DNA of 64,000 bases from contig NZ_CP063785.1 in the NCBI RefSeq assembly GCF_025860405.1, forward strand, positions 3,534,001 to 3,598,000. The letters run 5' to 3'. Position numbers and translations under genes: made by a program. Positions 19,431 to 28,037 of the stretch are shown in pieces. The notes under the pieces were generated by a model. That model saw only the letters and a list, made by a program, of their open reading frames with translations, made no database searches and was not told the DNA's origin. Source of the DNA: Tolypothrix sp. PCC 7712. GTDB taxonomy: Bacteria > Cyanobacteriota > Cyanobacteriia > Cyanobacteriales > Nostocaceae. How positions within the stretch are numbered: the first letter of the stretch is position 1; each line of letters begins with the position of its first letter.

Positions 19431-19984
19431 TGACGCAGTTAATCTTCTTGGGGCCTCCTGGAGCTGGTAAAGGAACTCAATCGCAAAAATTGGCGCAAAG
19501 CTTGCAGATACCCCATATTTCTACTGGTGATATTTTACGGCAAGCGATGAAAGACCAAACTCCTTTGGGTGTAAAAGCTCAAAGCTATGTAGATAGCGGT
19601 GAGTTAGTTCCCGATGAACTAGTACAGGACTTGGTACAGGAACGCTTAGGTCAAGCGGATGCTCAATCTGGTTGGATTCTAGATGGATTCCCCCGTAAAG
19701 TCTCACAAGCTGAGTTTTTAGCAAAATTGCTGGAAACAATACATCAAGCTGGCGAAAGGGTAGTAAACCTAGATGTTCCAGATGATGTTGTGGTAGCAAG
19801 GTTACTAGCACGGGGAAGAAAAGATGACAGCGAAGAAGTTATTCGTCGTCGTCTGGAAATTTACCGTTCAGAAACAGCACCCTTGATTAATTATTACCGC
19901 GATCGCCAAAAGCTCCTGACAGTAAATGGTAATCAGTCCCCGGAAGAAGTCACTGATGCACTCCACAAAGTAATAGCGTTTTAA
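19430..19984 (+). CDS. adk: Adenylate kinase
   Basis: The 184-residue enzyme interconverts ATP + AMP and 2 ADP. The P-loop GPPGAGKGT lies at about residues 7-15, the AMP-binding DGFPR segment near residue 80, and a short LID region ([20 protein letters not shown]) lacks the zinc-binding cysteines of long forms. The start is GTG 19430 overlapping the secY stop. map, which often sits here in other bacteria, is absent. Confidence 0.97.
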   Translation: MTQLIFLGPPGAGKGTQSQKLAQSLQIPHISTGDILRQAMKDQTPLGVKAQSYVDSGELVPDELVQDLVQERLGQADAQSGWILDGFPRKVSQAEFLAKLLETIHQAGERVVNLDVPDDVVVARLLARGRKDDSEEVIRRRLEIYRSETAPLINYYRDRQKLLTVNGNQSPEEVTDALHKVIAF

Positions 19985-20000
19985 CAAAAGCACCATAAAA

Positions 20001-20038
20001 GGGGTAAGAGAGCAATAGATAATTTCTCAATTTACCCC
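20001..20038 (+). terminator. Hairpin after adk
   Basis: GGGGTAA (20001-20007) pairs with TTACCCC (20032-20038), with additional GAGA/TCTC pairing inside. It lies 16 bp after the adk stop, without a clear U-run, so it may be a processing or partial termination site rather than a full stop. Confidence 0.4.
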
Positions 20039-20211
20039 TCACCCCAATTTCAGATACATATAAACTGCACTACTAGTTGTTAATGTAGGGCAGAGGGTAT
20101 TTTTAGCTAAGATATATTAAGAAACTGTTGATATATTACGTAAAATATGTTCTCTTGCAGGTGAAGCTACCGCAACAGAACAGGAGATTGTTGAGTTGAG
20201 GAAAAAACAAA

Positions 20212-20436
20212 TTGTCTAAGCAAGATTTGATTGAAATGGAAGGCACAGTCACCGAGTCATTGCCTAATGCGATGTTTCGTGTTGACTTGGATAATGGCTT
20301 TAATGTCTTGGCACACATTTCGGGCAAAATCCGCCGCAATTACATCAAGATTTTACCTGGCGATCGCGTCAAAGTGGAGTTAACGCCATACGACTTGACA
20401 AAGGGCAGAATCACTTATCGACTACGCAAGAAGTAA
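20212..20436 (+). CDS. infA: Translation initiation factor IF-1
   Basis: IF-1 of 74 residues, an OB-fold protein that occupies the 30S A site during initiation: [43 protein letters not shown] and RITYRLRKK. The only start giving the normal N-terminus is TTG at 20212, preceded by TTGAGG; a rare start codon for an initiation factor. It is followed by rpmJ after 115 bp. Confidence 0.96.
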
Positions 20437-20551
20437 GGCTATGTAGAGAATATTACCATACAAACACTTTTTTGGATATTCCTTGGTCATTTAACTGACT
20501 AATTTTCTGAAAAATGCTATAATTCACTATTTGGAGTTAATTACAAAAGGC

Positions 20552-20665
20552 ATGAAAGTCAGAGCCTCAGTCAAGAAGATTTGTGAAAAGTGCAACGTGA
20601 TCAAACGCCGTGGTCGCGTCATGGTGATTTGTGTTAACCCCAAGCATAAGCAACGTCAAGGATAG
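20552..20665 (+). CDS. rpmJ: 50S ribosomal protein L36 (bL36), zinc-binding form
   Basis: A 37-residue ORF encodes L36: [20 protein letters not shown] then [17 protein letters not shown]. Cys11, Cys14, Cys27 and His32 form the zinc-binding set, so this is the C-plus form. It lies in its usual position between infA and rpsM, with TTGGAG about 15 bp upstream of ATG 20552. Confidence 0.97.
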   Translation: MKVRASVKKICEKCNVIKRRGRVMVICVNPKHKQRQG

Positions 20666-20777
20666 TGCTCTGATTATAACCAGAGACACGAGTGTGACAC
20701 ACACCAAAAACAGCCCAAAATGCGAGTAATCGCGTTTTTATAACAGCAATTGCGAGAACAAGAGGGAGAAATTCATT

Positions 20778-21158
20778 GTGGCACGTATTGCCGGAGTAGA
20801 CCTGCCACGCGATAAGCGTGTAGAAATTGGTCTCACCTATATCTACGGAATTGGTTTATCTAGATCGCAAGAAATTTTAGCGACAACAGGTGTCAACCCA
20901 GATACACGTGTAAAAGATCTTAGTGATGCTGATGTTGCAGCCCTGCGAGGCGAAATAGAAAGCAACTATCAAGTTGAAGGGGATTTGCGGCGCTGGGAAG
21001 CAATGAACATCAAGCGCCTCATTGACATTGGTACTTACAGAGGCCGTCGTCATCGCATGGGCTTACCTGTCAGAGGACAAAGAACCCGCACAAATGCTAG
21101 AACCCGCCGTGGTAGAAGGCAAACTGTAGCCGGTAAGAAGAAGGCACCAGGCAAATAA
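20778..21158 (+). CDS. rpsM: 30S ribosomal protein S13 (uS13)
   Basis: S13 of 126 residues, with [41 protein letters not shown] and a basic tail. It contacts P-site tRNA and the L5 bridge. The start is GTG 20778 with AGAGGGAG upstream. Confidence 0.98.
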   Translation: MARIAGVDLPRDKRVEIGLTYIYGIGLSRSQEILATTGVNPDTRVKDLSDADVAALRGEIESNYQVEGDLRRWEAMNIKRLIDIGTYRGRRHRMGLPVRGQRTRTNARTRRGRRQTVAGKKKAPGK

Positions 21159-21212
21159 AATTTCACTGCTTGCTCATCAAAGCAAAATTTACTTTAATTT
21201 CACTACACAACT

Positions 21213-21608
21213 ATGGCGCGACAACCAACCAAAAAATCTGGGAGCAAAAAGCAGAAGCGTAACGTACCCAACGGTATGGCTTACATCCAGTCTACTTTCA
21301 ACAATAGCATTGTCACTATTACCGACCAAAACGGAGATGTGATTTCTTGGGCAAGTGCTGGTTCTAGCGGTTTTAAAGGCGCAAAAAAGGGAACTCCGTT
21401 TGCTGCACAAACTGCTGCTGAAAGTGCTGCTCGAAGAGCCATCGATCAAGGAATGCGCCAAATCGAAGTCATGGTCAGTGGGCCAGGCGCAGGTAGAGAA
21501 ACTGCCATTCGAGCGCTGCAAGGAGCGGGACTGGAAATTACGCTCATTCGGGATATTACTCCAATTCCTCACAATGGTTGCCGTCCACCTAAGCGCCGCC
21601 GAGTTTAG
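21213..21608 (+). CDS. rpsK: 30S ribosomal protein S11 (uS11)
   Basis: S11 of 131 residues, with [41 protein letters not shown] and the C-terminal [18 protein letters not shown]. It forms part of the platform. rpsD (S4), which follows S11 in E. coli, is absent, and rpoA comes next after a 347-bp spacer. Confidence 0.98.
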   Translation: MARQPTKKSGSKKQKRNVPNGMAYIQSTFNNSIVTITDQNGDVISWASAGSSGFKGAKKGTPFAAQTAAESAARRAIDQGMRQIEVMVSGPGAGRETAIRALQGAGLEITLIRDITPIPHNGCRPPKRRRV

Positions 21609-21955
21609 TCCCTACTTAGTAGGAGGTAACAGCAAGAAATTCGAGGATGGGAAAGTCACCTGTAATGCCTGCTAGAAGTTCGAGCTTGTAGCCTGCTGTG
21701 GACAGACTCAGCTTTTGAACTTCAGGCAGATGAGGCGACTAGAAGTAAAGTTAGCGCCTCCATGAAGGAGGTTTGCTCAACTTTGGAAAACCCAAAATTA
21801 ATTATTAACACCCATGAGCTAAAGAAGGAAATTAAATACCAGTATCATTAGCTGGATAATTGATATACCTAAAATTAAGCTTCAGGGAAAAAACTAAATT
21901 CAGGAGGCAAGCGATTTGCCTACTAGTAGCACCTTAAAAAAAGGGAGGCAACTCC
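21609..21955 (+). promoter_or_regulatory. rpsK-rpoA spacer with candidate structured rpoA leader
   Basis: No gene is present. The clearest structure is a 38-nt stem-loop at 21747-21784: AAAGTT pairs with AACTTT, and CCTCC with GGAGG around a short loop. A strong GGGAGG is just before the rpoA GTG. The length and structure suggest a separate promoter or an attenuator-like leader, but no promoter can be placed with confidence. Confidence 0.4.
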
Positions 21956-22903
21956 GTGGCGCAGTTTCAAATTGAATGTGTAGATTCTAATACTGAGGAA
22001 AGTCGAAACCATTACAGTAAATTTGTCCTCGAACCTCTAGAACGCGGTCAAGGTACCACAGTTGGTAACGCCTTACGTCGCGTTTTACTGTCAAATCTAG
22101 AGGGAACCGCAGTTACAGCAGTGCGGATAGCAGGCGTTTCACACGAGTTTGCCACAGTTCCTGGTGTGCGGGAAGATGTCTTAGAAATCTTGATGAGAAT
22201 GAAAGAAGTCATTCTCAAAAGCTATTCATCTCAACCTCAAATTGGGCGGTTACTCGTAAACGGCCCTACAACAGTTACGGCAGCACATTTTGATTTGCCA
22301 AGTGAAGTAGAAATTATCGATCCAACTCAGTATGTAGCTACCTTAGCAGAAGGTGGCAAGTTGGAAATGGAATTTCGGATCGAGAAAGGTAAGGGTTATC
22401 GCACTGTAGAGCGAGGACGCGAAGAAGCCACATCTTTGGACTTCTTGCAAATCGACTCCGTGTTTATGCCAGTGCGAAAAGTCAACTATAGTGTTGAAGA
22501 AGCCCGTGGGGATGGCTCTATCACTAAAGACCGATTACTGTTAGAAGTCTGGACAAATGGTAGTATTTCTCCACAAGAAGCACTATCATCTGCTGCCGGA
22601 ATTCTGGTAGATCTATTTAATCCCCTCAAAGATATCTCACTCGAACCTACCGATACAGGTTCAGATATCCCAGACGACCCAACCGCTCAAATTCCGATCG
22701 AAGAATTGCAACTTTCTGTACGGGCATATAACTGTCTCAAGCGAGCACAAGTTAACTCTGTAGCCGACTTGTTGGATTATACCCAAGAAGACTTGTTAGA
22801 AATTAAAAACTTCGGTCAGAAGTCAGCGGAAGAGGTAGTTGAAGCTTTACAGCGACGCTTAGGCATCACCTTGCCCCAAGAAAGAAGCTCTAAACACAGC
22901 TAA
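21956..22903 (+). CDS. rpoA: RNA polymerase alpha subunit
   Basis: The 315-residue alpha subunit has the N-terminal assembly domain (FVLEPLERGQGTTVGNALRR, LLSNLEGTAV) and the C-terminal DNA/activator-binding domain with helix-hairpin-helix (ELQLSVRAYNCLKRAQVNSV, KNFGQKSAEEVVEAL). It dimerises to start polymerase assembly. Start GTG 21956 with AGGGAGG upstream. It is followed by rplQ at 33 bp. Confidence 0.98.
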   Translation: MAQFQIECVDSNTEESRNHYSKFVLEPLERGQGTTVGNALRRVLLSNLEGTAVTAVRIAGVSHEFATVPGVREDVLEILMRMKEVILKSYSSQPQIGRLLVNGPTTVTAAHFDLPSEVEIIDPTQYVATLAEGGKLEMEFRIEKGKGYRTVERGREEATSLDFLQIDSVFMPVRKVNYSVEEARGDGSITKDRLLLEVWTNGSISPQEALSSAAGILVDLFNPLKDISLEPTDTGSDIPDDPTAQIPIEELQLSVRAYNCLKRAQVNSVADLLDYTQEDLLEIKNFGQKSAEEVVEALQRRLGITLPQERSSKHS

Positions 22904-22936
22904 ATCAAAACCGTTAGTAATTGATAGTGCATTATT

Positions 22937-23287
22937 ATGCGTCACCGTTGTCGGGTCAAAAAACTTGGTAAACCAGCAGACCAGCGTCGCGCTTTATTGC
23001 GTGCGCTCACCACTGAACTAGTTCGTCATGGAAGGATTACTACTACTTTAGTGAGAGCTAAGGTTGTGAGAGCTGAAGTAGATAAAATGATTACCTTAGC
23101 TAAAGACGGTTCCTTGGCATCCCGCCGAGCCGCTCTAGGCTATATCTACGACAAACAACTAGTTCATGCTCTATTTGAGCAAGCTCCCACTCGCTATAGC
23201 AACCGCAACGGGGGTTATACTCGCATCCTGCATACAGTCCCTCGTCGAGGCGACCATGCTGAGATGGCCATTCTTGAACTAGTTTAA
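22937..23287 (+). CDS. rplQ: 50S ribosomal protein L17 (bL17)
   Basis: L17 of 116 residues: [40 protein letters not shown] and the C-terminal [12 protein letters not shown]. It lies near the tunnel exit. It is followed by a short array of gaaggat units before truA. Confidence 0.98.
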   Translation: MRHRCRVKKLGKPADQRRALLRALTTELVRHGRITTTLVRAKVVRAEVDKMITLAKDGSLASRRAALGYIYDKQLVHALFEQAPTRYSNRNGGYTRILHTVPRRGDHAEMAILELV

Positions 23288-23316
23288 GAAGGATGAAGGA
23301 TGAAGGATGAAGAATC
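23288..23316 (+). repeat. GAAGGAT heptamer repeats after rplQ
   Basis: Three to four tandem copies of a 7-nt gaaggat unit follow the rplQ stop. They belong to the STRR class but are a different unit from the gtcatta arrays. Confidence 0.7.
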
Positions 23317-23361
23317 AGAAAAGTAAAATTCAGACTTCAAACTTCAGCCTTAAGTAATTCT

Positions 23362-24210
23362 ATGTTAGAAAGCCACCAGCCAACAGGAACTCATAGAGTA
23401 GCCCTGGTAATTCAATACCTGGGCACTCATTTTCATGGCTGGCAACGGCAAAAGCAACAGCGTACAGTCCAAGAAGAAATAGAAACTGCGATCGCTAAAA
23501 TTCTTGGGTATCATGTGACACTACATGGCGCAGGCAGAACTGATGCTGGAGTTCACGCCGCCGCCCAAGTAGCCCATTTTGAAGCCACAGGTTTAATTCC
23601 ACCTCACAAATGGGCAGCCGTCCTTAATAGCTATTTGCCCAATGATATTTTAATCAGGGCTTCAGCCGGTGTAGGTAACCGTTGGCACGCTCGTTTTAGT
23701 GCAGCCTATCGACGGTATCGCTACACAATATACACTGAAGATCAACCTAACTTGTTTGTTAGGCCCTTCAGTTGGCATTATTATTATGCGCCCCTAGATG
23801 AATCATTAATTAAGGCTGCCCTCAAACCCCTACTGGGAAAGCATCATCTTGCTGCTTTTCATCGTGCAGGTTCAAAGCGATCGCATTCTTGGGTAGAAGT
23901 ACAAGCAGCAGAGTGTCATCGCAGTGGGCCATTAATCCATATTGAAATTCAGGCAGATGGATTTTTATATGGCATGGTTCGGCTGTTGGTAGGGATGTTG
24001 GTACAAGTAGGTACTGGACAGCGCACCCTAGCCAACTTTACTGAATTGTGGAAAGCTGAACGACGAGAAGAAGTGAAATATGCTGCACCCGCCCAAGGCT
24101 TGTGCTTGTTGCGAGTCGGCTATCCAGATTTCCCTTTTTCCCCAGATGTTTGGTATGACAATCTGCCAAAATTCGTTTTTAGTCAAGAGTCAATGGTCAA
24201 AAGTCAATAG
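23362..24210 (+). CDS. truA: tRNA pseudouridine synthase A
   Basis: TruA of 282 residues isomerises uridines 38-40 of tRNA anticodon stems to pseudouridine. The catalytic aspartate is in GAGRTDAGVHAAAQVAHF, and the GFLYGMVRLLVG motif is present. The last residues, SQESMVKSQ, are encoded by gtcaagagtcaatggtcaaaagtc, which is intergenic-repeat sequence, so the native C-terminus seems to have been extended or replaced by the repeat. Confidence 0.96.
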   Translation: MLESHQPTGTHRVALVIQYLGTHFHGWQRQKQQRTVQEEIETAIAKILGYHVTLHGAGRTDAGVHAAAQVAHFEATGLIPPHKWAAVLNSYLPNDILIRASAGVGNRWHARFSAAYRRYRYTIYTEDQPNLFVRPFSWHYYYAPLDESLIKAALKPLLGKHHLAAFHRAGSKRSHSWVEVQAAECHRSGPLIHIEIQADGFLYGMVRLLVGMLVQVGTGQRTLANFTELWKAERREEVKYAAPAQGLCLLRVGYPDFPFSPDVWYDNLPKFVFSQESMVKSQ

Positions 24211-24290
24211 TCAACCAGCACTAGCCTAATGACAAACGACAAATGACGAAGGACAAATGACATAGAAAAATGACAAAGGACAAATTACAA
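24182..24290 (+). repeat. Short tandem repeats overlapping the truA 3' end
   Basis: An array of agtcaatggtcaaaagtc and acaaatgacgaaggac units fills the truA-rplM spacer and covers the last codons of truA. In-frame ATGs inside the array upstream of rplM are probably unused. Confidence 0.7.
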
Positions 24291-24746
24291 ATGACTAAAA
24301 CATACCTTCCTCCTCAAGATGCTCTTGAGCGTGAGTGGTACATAGTAGATGCCACAGATCAACGCCTCGGCCGCCTCGCTAGTGAAATCGCTATGGTTTT
24401 GCGAGGCAAAAAGAAAGCTGAATATACTCCTCACCTAGATACAGGTGATTTTGTCATTGTTATCAATGCTGAGAAAATAGCAGTTACAGGTAAAAAACGT
24501 ACTCAAAAGCTCTATCGTCGCCATTCTGGCCGTCCTGGTGGAATGAAAACCGAAACATTCGCGAAACTGCAACAGCGTATACCAGAAAGAATTGTAGAAC
24601 ACGCTGTTAAGGGGATGTTACCTAAAAATAGCCTGGGTAAGCAGTTGTTTACTAAGCTGAAAGTCTATGCTGGGCCAACTCACCCCCATGCAGCGCAAAA
24701 ACCCAAAGAACTTAAAGTTAATACAATTCCTGGAGCAGAAAGTTAA
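24291..24746 (+). CDS. rplM: 50S ribosomal protein L13 (uL13)
   Basis: L13 of 151 residues from ATG 24291 ([20 protein letters not shown]), an early assembly protein, with [20 protein letters not shown] and [18 protein letters not shown] longer frame from 24270 would only add translated repeat. The stop overlaps the rpsI ATG (TAATG). Confidence 0.97.
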   Translation: MTKTYLPPQDALEREWYIVDATDQRLGRLASEIAMVLRGKKKAEYTPHLDTGDFVIVINAEKIAVTGKKRTQKLYRRHSGRPGGMKTETFAKLQQRIPERIVEHAVKGMLPKNSLGKQLFTKLKVYAGPTHPHAAQKPKELKVNTIPGAES

Positions 24747-25165
24747 TGATAGCAGTAGCAGAAACTACTAGTGGTCGTGCCGTATACTGGGGTACTGGCC
24801 GCCGTAAGTCAGCAGTAGCAAGAGTACGTTTGATTCCAGGTAGCGGTCAACTGACCGTGAATGGTAAAGATGGCAACTTGTACTTCCAATTCAACGCCAA
24901 CTACCTGGGCGTGATCAAAGGCCCTCTAGAAACATTGGGTCTAGAAAACGAATATGACATTTTGGTAAAGGCTGAAGGTGGTGGCTTAACCGGACAAGCT
25001 GATTCTATCCGTTTGGGTGTGGCTCGTGCTTTATGTCAGTTAGACCCAGATAACCGTTCCCCCTTAAAAACAGAAGGTTACCTAACTCGTGACCCACGGG
25101 CTAAAGAGCGGAAGAAATACGGTTTACATAAAGCTCGCAAAGCACCTCAGTACTCAAAGCGTTAG
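24746..25165 (+). CDS. rpsI: 30S ribosomal protein S9 (uS9)
   Basis: S9 of 139 residues: [39 protein letters not shown] and the terminal [17 protein letters not shown], whose basic tail with final arginine contacts P-site tRNA. The start overlaps the rplM stop by one base. Confidence 0.98.
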   Translation: MIAVAETTSGRAVYWGTGRRKSAVARVRLIPGSGQLTVNGKDGNLYFQFNANYLGVIKGPLETLGLENEYDILVKAEGGGLTGQADSIRLGVARALCQLDPDNRSPLKTEGYLTRDPRAKERKKYGLHKARKAPQYSKR

Positions 25166-25200
25166 GTTATTGGGCATTGGGCATTGGGCATTGGGTATTA
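25166..25200 (+). repeat. ttgggca tandem repeats
   Basis: Four copies of a TTGGGCA / TTGGGTA heptamer follow rpsI directly. STRR type. Confidence 0.75.
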
Positions 25201-25291
25201 ATTGTTTCGCCTTGTCCTCTTGGTCTGCCTTGCCTACGCTTTGAAATTATCTGAAAGTTATAATTGATATAGATTCACCACAAAAGGAACA

Positions 25292-25531
25292 ATGGCTAAA
25301 CCTGAAATTCATCCAAAGTGGTATCCAGATGCGAAAGTTTACTGCAACGGTCAAGTTGTAATGACTGTTGGCTCTACCAAGCCAGAACTGCACGTAGATG
25401 TTTGGTCTGGAAACCATCCTTTCTACACCGGCACCCAGAAGATTATCGATACTGAGGGTCGAGTAGAGCGCTTCCTTCGCAAGTACGGTATGAGCAGCAC
25501 TCAAACCTCAGGCGACACAGACAAAAAGTAG
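25292..25531 (+). CDS. rpmE: 50S ribosomal protein L31 (bL31), zinc-free form
   Basis: L31 of 79 residues: AKPEIHPKWYPDAKVYCNGQ and NHPFYTGTQKIIDTEGRVERF. Only one cysteine remains, and the usual Cys-x-x-Cys before HPFYTG reads WSGN, so the zinc site is lost, while L36 in this window keeps its own. L31 bridges the subunits. ATG 25292 with AAAGGA upstream. Confidence 0.96.
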   Translation: MAKPEIHPKWYPDAKVYCNGQVVMTVGSTKPELHVDVWSGNHPFYTGTQKIIDTEGRVERFLRKYGMSSTQTSGDTDKK

Positions 25532-25534
25532 CGG

Positions 25535-25602
25535 GTTGGCTCTGCTGTTAACGACGACCCTGCAATCAGCTGGGTCGATTGTCATTTAATGCTTGAGCCA
25601 AC
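25535..25602 (+). promoter_or_regulatory. Nested stem-loop between rpmE and prfA
   Basis: An outer 8-bp stem GTTGGCTC (25535-25542) / GAGCCAAC (25595-25602) encloses an inner 6-bp stem CGACCC (25555-25560) / GGGTCG (25572-25577). It lies between the L31 stop and the prfA ribosome site (AAGGAG at 25613). It could terminate the ribosomal transcript or regulate prfA. Position is from direct pairing; the function is inferred. Confidence 0.5.
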
Positions 25603-25631
25603 TTGTTATTTTAAGGAGCGTCGCACTCATC

Positions 25632-26732
25632 ATGGCTGAATCATACCTGCTGGACAAACTAAAATCTGTTGAACAAACCTTTAATGAATTAACTCGTCGT
25701 CTTGGTGACCCCGATACCGCGAGAAATCCTGACGAGTTTCAACAAATTGCTAAATCTCGTTCTTCTTTGGAAGAGGTAGTTAATACCTATGAAACTTGGA
25801 AAGTAGCTCAAGAAGATTTGATCGGAGCGCGTCAGGTTTACAAAGAATCGGCGAGCGATCCGGAGTTGCAAGAAATGGCAGCCCTGGAAGTAGATGAACT
25901 AGAGCAAAAGCTGGAATTTTTAGAAAACCGCTTAAAAATATTGTTGCTACCCCGCGATCCCAACGATGATAAAAACATTATGTTGGAAATTCGCGCTGGT
26001 ACTGGCGGCGACGAAGCGAGTATTTGGGCAGGTGATTTACTGCGGATGTACTCTCGCTACGCTGATGGACAGAACTGGAGAGTGAAACTAGTGAGCGAGT
26101 CACTAGGTGAAATGGGCGGCTTTAAAGAAGTAATCCTGGAAATTCAGGGTGAGAGTGTTTACAGTAAGCTGAAGTTTGAAGCCGGAGTACATCGCGTACA
26201 GCGTGTACCTGCAACCGAAGCTGGGGGAAGGGTTCACACCTCTACAGCTACAGTGGCTATCATGCCAGAGGTCGATGATGTAGAAATCCACATTGACCCT
26301 AAGGATATTGAAATGACCACAGCTCGTTCTGGTGGTGCTGGTGGACAAAACGTCAACAAGGTGGAAACTGCTGTTGACTTGATGCACAAACCCACAGGAA
26401 TTCGGATTTTCTGTACAGAAGAACGCAGCCAGTTGCAAAACAAAGAACGGGCAATGCAAATTCTGCGAGCGAAACTTTACGAAATGAAGTTACGCGAACA
26501 ACAAGAAGCTGTAACTTCTATGCGGCGATCGCAAGTTGGTACAGGGTCGCGATCGGAAAAAATTCGCACCTATAATTATAAAGATAACCGGGTTACCGAT
26601 CACCGTTTGGGACAAAACTATTCTCTTAACCCTGTATTGGAAGGTGATTTAGAGTCAGTTATACAATCTTGTATCTCTCAAGACCAGCAGGAACGTTTAG
26701 CAGAGTTAGCGGCCTCTGGTGCTACTAGCTAA
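25632..26732 (+). CDS. prfA: Peptide chain release factor 1
   Basis: RF1 of 366 residues reads UAA and UAG stops. It carries the GGQ motif in [16 protein letters not shown] and the PAT tripeptide anticodon element ([18 protein letters not shown]), typical of RF1 rather than RF2 (SPF). I use ATG 25632 ([10 protein letters not shown]), since a TTG at 25593 would give an atypical extension. It is the last gene of the co-directional ribosomal block. Confidence 0.97.
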   Translation: MAESYLLDKLKSVEQTFNELTRRLGDPDTARNPDEFQQIAKSRSSLEEVVNTYETWKVAQEDLIGARQVYKESASDPELQEMAALEVDELEQKLEFLENRLKILLLPRDPNDDKNIMLEIRAGTGGDEASIWAGDLLRMYSRYADGQNWRVKLVSESLGEMGGFKEVILEIQGESVYSKLKFEAGVHRVQRVPATEAGGRVHTSTATVAIMPEVDDVEIHIDPKDIEMTTARSGGAGGQNVNKVETAVDLMHKPTGIRIFCTEERSQLQNKERAMQILRAKLYEMKLREQQEAVTSMRRSQVGTGSRSEKIRTYNYKDNRVTDHRLGQNYSLNPVLEGDLESVIQSCISQDQQERLAELAASGATS

Positions 26733-26752
26733 TTGTTTTGTAATAAATCTTC

Positions 26753-27205
26753 TCAAACCACTTGTTGTGATGTTATTTTTAACGCGCACAAGCGGTTCTC
26801 TAATGCAGTATAGATAGCATCCTCCATTTCTTGAAAATAATGGTAGTTGGCAAATTCGTATTGCATTATGTAATTTAATTTCTTCAATTCATTGAAGTTT
26901 AAGCAGCTATCAACTAACTGTTCGACTGCTTTTTGCCAACGGCTAAAAATTCGGTAGCTGAAAAAGCTGCTGCAAATGTTACCCCGCTCATCCCAATAAG
27001 AAATACAAACCTGATGCTTCAGGCAATGGATTTTCTTGATTTGCTGAACCTTATAGCCTTTGCCTGTTAAGGCTGCTTTAGCCTCAGCATGAGAAATATG
27101 CCACTGTTCTGGTTTAATTTTATTAGCGCTGATCAGGTTTTGACCCTTGCGGCGATAAGAGTTGCTTTTGCGCGGCTGATACAACATGATGCACCTTTTT
27201 CCCAT
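26753..27205 (-). CDS. Hypothetical protein, unrecognised
   Basis: A 150-residue ORF, convergent with prfA. I do not recognise the family. It is basic at the N-terminus (YQPRKSNSYRRKGQN), then alpha/beta-like with several cysteines, and has an aromatic C-terminal helix region. ATG 27205 has AGGAA 5 nt upstream; ATG 27187 is an alternative. It is divergent from the XRE gene, so the spacer between them with its repeated operator-like sites could regulate both. Confidence 0.55.
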   Translation of the reverse strand: MGKRCIMLYQPRKSNSYRRKGQNLISANKIKPEQWHISHAEAKAALTGKGYKVQQIKKIHCLKHQVCISYWDERGNICSSFFSYRIFSRWQKAVEQLVDSCLNFNELKKLNYIMQYEFANYHYFQEMEDAIYTALENRLCALKITSQQVV

Positions 27206-27280
27206 GATTTTCCTGCAAGCGGTCTGTCACGAATTTCCGCGATAAAATGAATTAGTGTCTTCAATCTAAATTGATTGACA

Positions 27281-27382
27281 TTTAAACTTGTAATTTCCAA
27301 TCTTAGATTTAATTTACCATTGGCAAGCAAACTTGTAAATGGCAAAATCAATATTTATTGGCGAGCAAGTAAACCCGTGAAT
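27281..27382 (+). promoter_or_regulatory. Candidate operator cluster upstream of the XRE regulator
   Basis: Three related sites lie in the divergent spacer: TTTAAACTTGTAA (27281-27293), GCAAACTTGTAAAT (27327-27340) and GTAAACCCGTGAAT (27369-27382). They share an (A)AACTTGTAA core. A fourth, fully palindromic copy is just after the gene at 27793-27812. The arrangement fits autoregulation by the adjacent HTH protein. Confidence 0.5.
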
Positions 27383-27404
27383 CTCGTTGAAAAAATAAAC
27401 AGCA

Positions 27405-27767
27405 GTGGATTTAGAGGCTAGAAAGAAACTTATTGAAGTCGTGAAAATGGCTCGTGGCTCTATGAGTCAACGAGCTTTTGGTAAGCTTCTGGGTGTTTCG
27501 GCTACTGCTGTGCAATTGTGGGAAAAAGGCGAATCGATTCCTGATACACAGAATTTAGCTAACATCGCAGCCAGAGCAGGCTACACAATGGAGGAGTTGC
27601 TTAACTACTTAGGTGTTAAGCCAATATCAGAATCCTCCGATGTTAATCAGATTGTGAAGTACATCAAATCTATGCCATTGAATGAAGTAGCAATCATTGG
27701 TAGAGCTGTAATGGATAGATTGGCTGCGGCGGCTGAAGCGTCTGTAGATGAAGCAAAAGCAAGTTGA
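27405..27767 (+). CDS. XRE-family helix-turn-helix transcriptional regulator
   Basis: The 120-residue protein has an XRE/Cro-type HTH at about residues 6-66 (MSQRAFGKLLGVSATAVQLW, EKGESIPDTQNLANIAARAG) and a small C-terminal helical part, with an alanine-rich end. The start is GTG 27405. It is divergent from the unknown gene at 26753 and lies in a small module with an HTH-like protein and an Rpn-type nuclease. It is probably the local repressor acting on the repeated sites around it. Confidence 0.8.
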   Translation: MDLEARKKLIEVVKMARGSMSQRAFGKLLGVSATAVQLWEKGESIPDTQNLANIAARAGYTMEELLNYLGVKPISESSDVNQIVKYIKSMPLNEVAIIGRAVMDRLAAAAEASVDEAKAS

Positions 27768-27792
27768 ATATTTGTGAGCGATCGCTCGTTTG

Positions 27793-27812
27793 TTTACAAG
27801 TAAACTTGTAAA
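27793..27812. promoter_or_regulatory. Palindromic operator-like site after the XRE gene
   Basis: TTTACAAG (27793-27800) and CTTGTAAA (27805-27812) are perfect inverted 8-mers separated by TAAA. Each half contains the same ACTTGTAA core as the sites upstream of the XRE gene. Confidence 0.5.
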
Positions 27813-28037
27813 GTTATCTGTATAGGCAACCAAAATTTTGTTAATTTTTATTACAAATATCTAATAATAAATACAAATTTTATCAGGATATTACTTTCTG
27901 CTTTTTGTGCATGAGATAGCACTAGTGACGATCAAAAGTAAAGCAATAAAGATGAAATTGCTTTGGCTTATTGGATGTGGAAGCCTCGTGTATTAATTGA
28001 GATAATGTTACAATCTTGAATTTTCCGAGGTGTGTTT

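Noticed and set aside
25166..25291. A small gene between rpsI and rpmE
   Set aside because: Only heptamer repeats and a ribosome site are seen.
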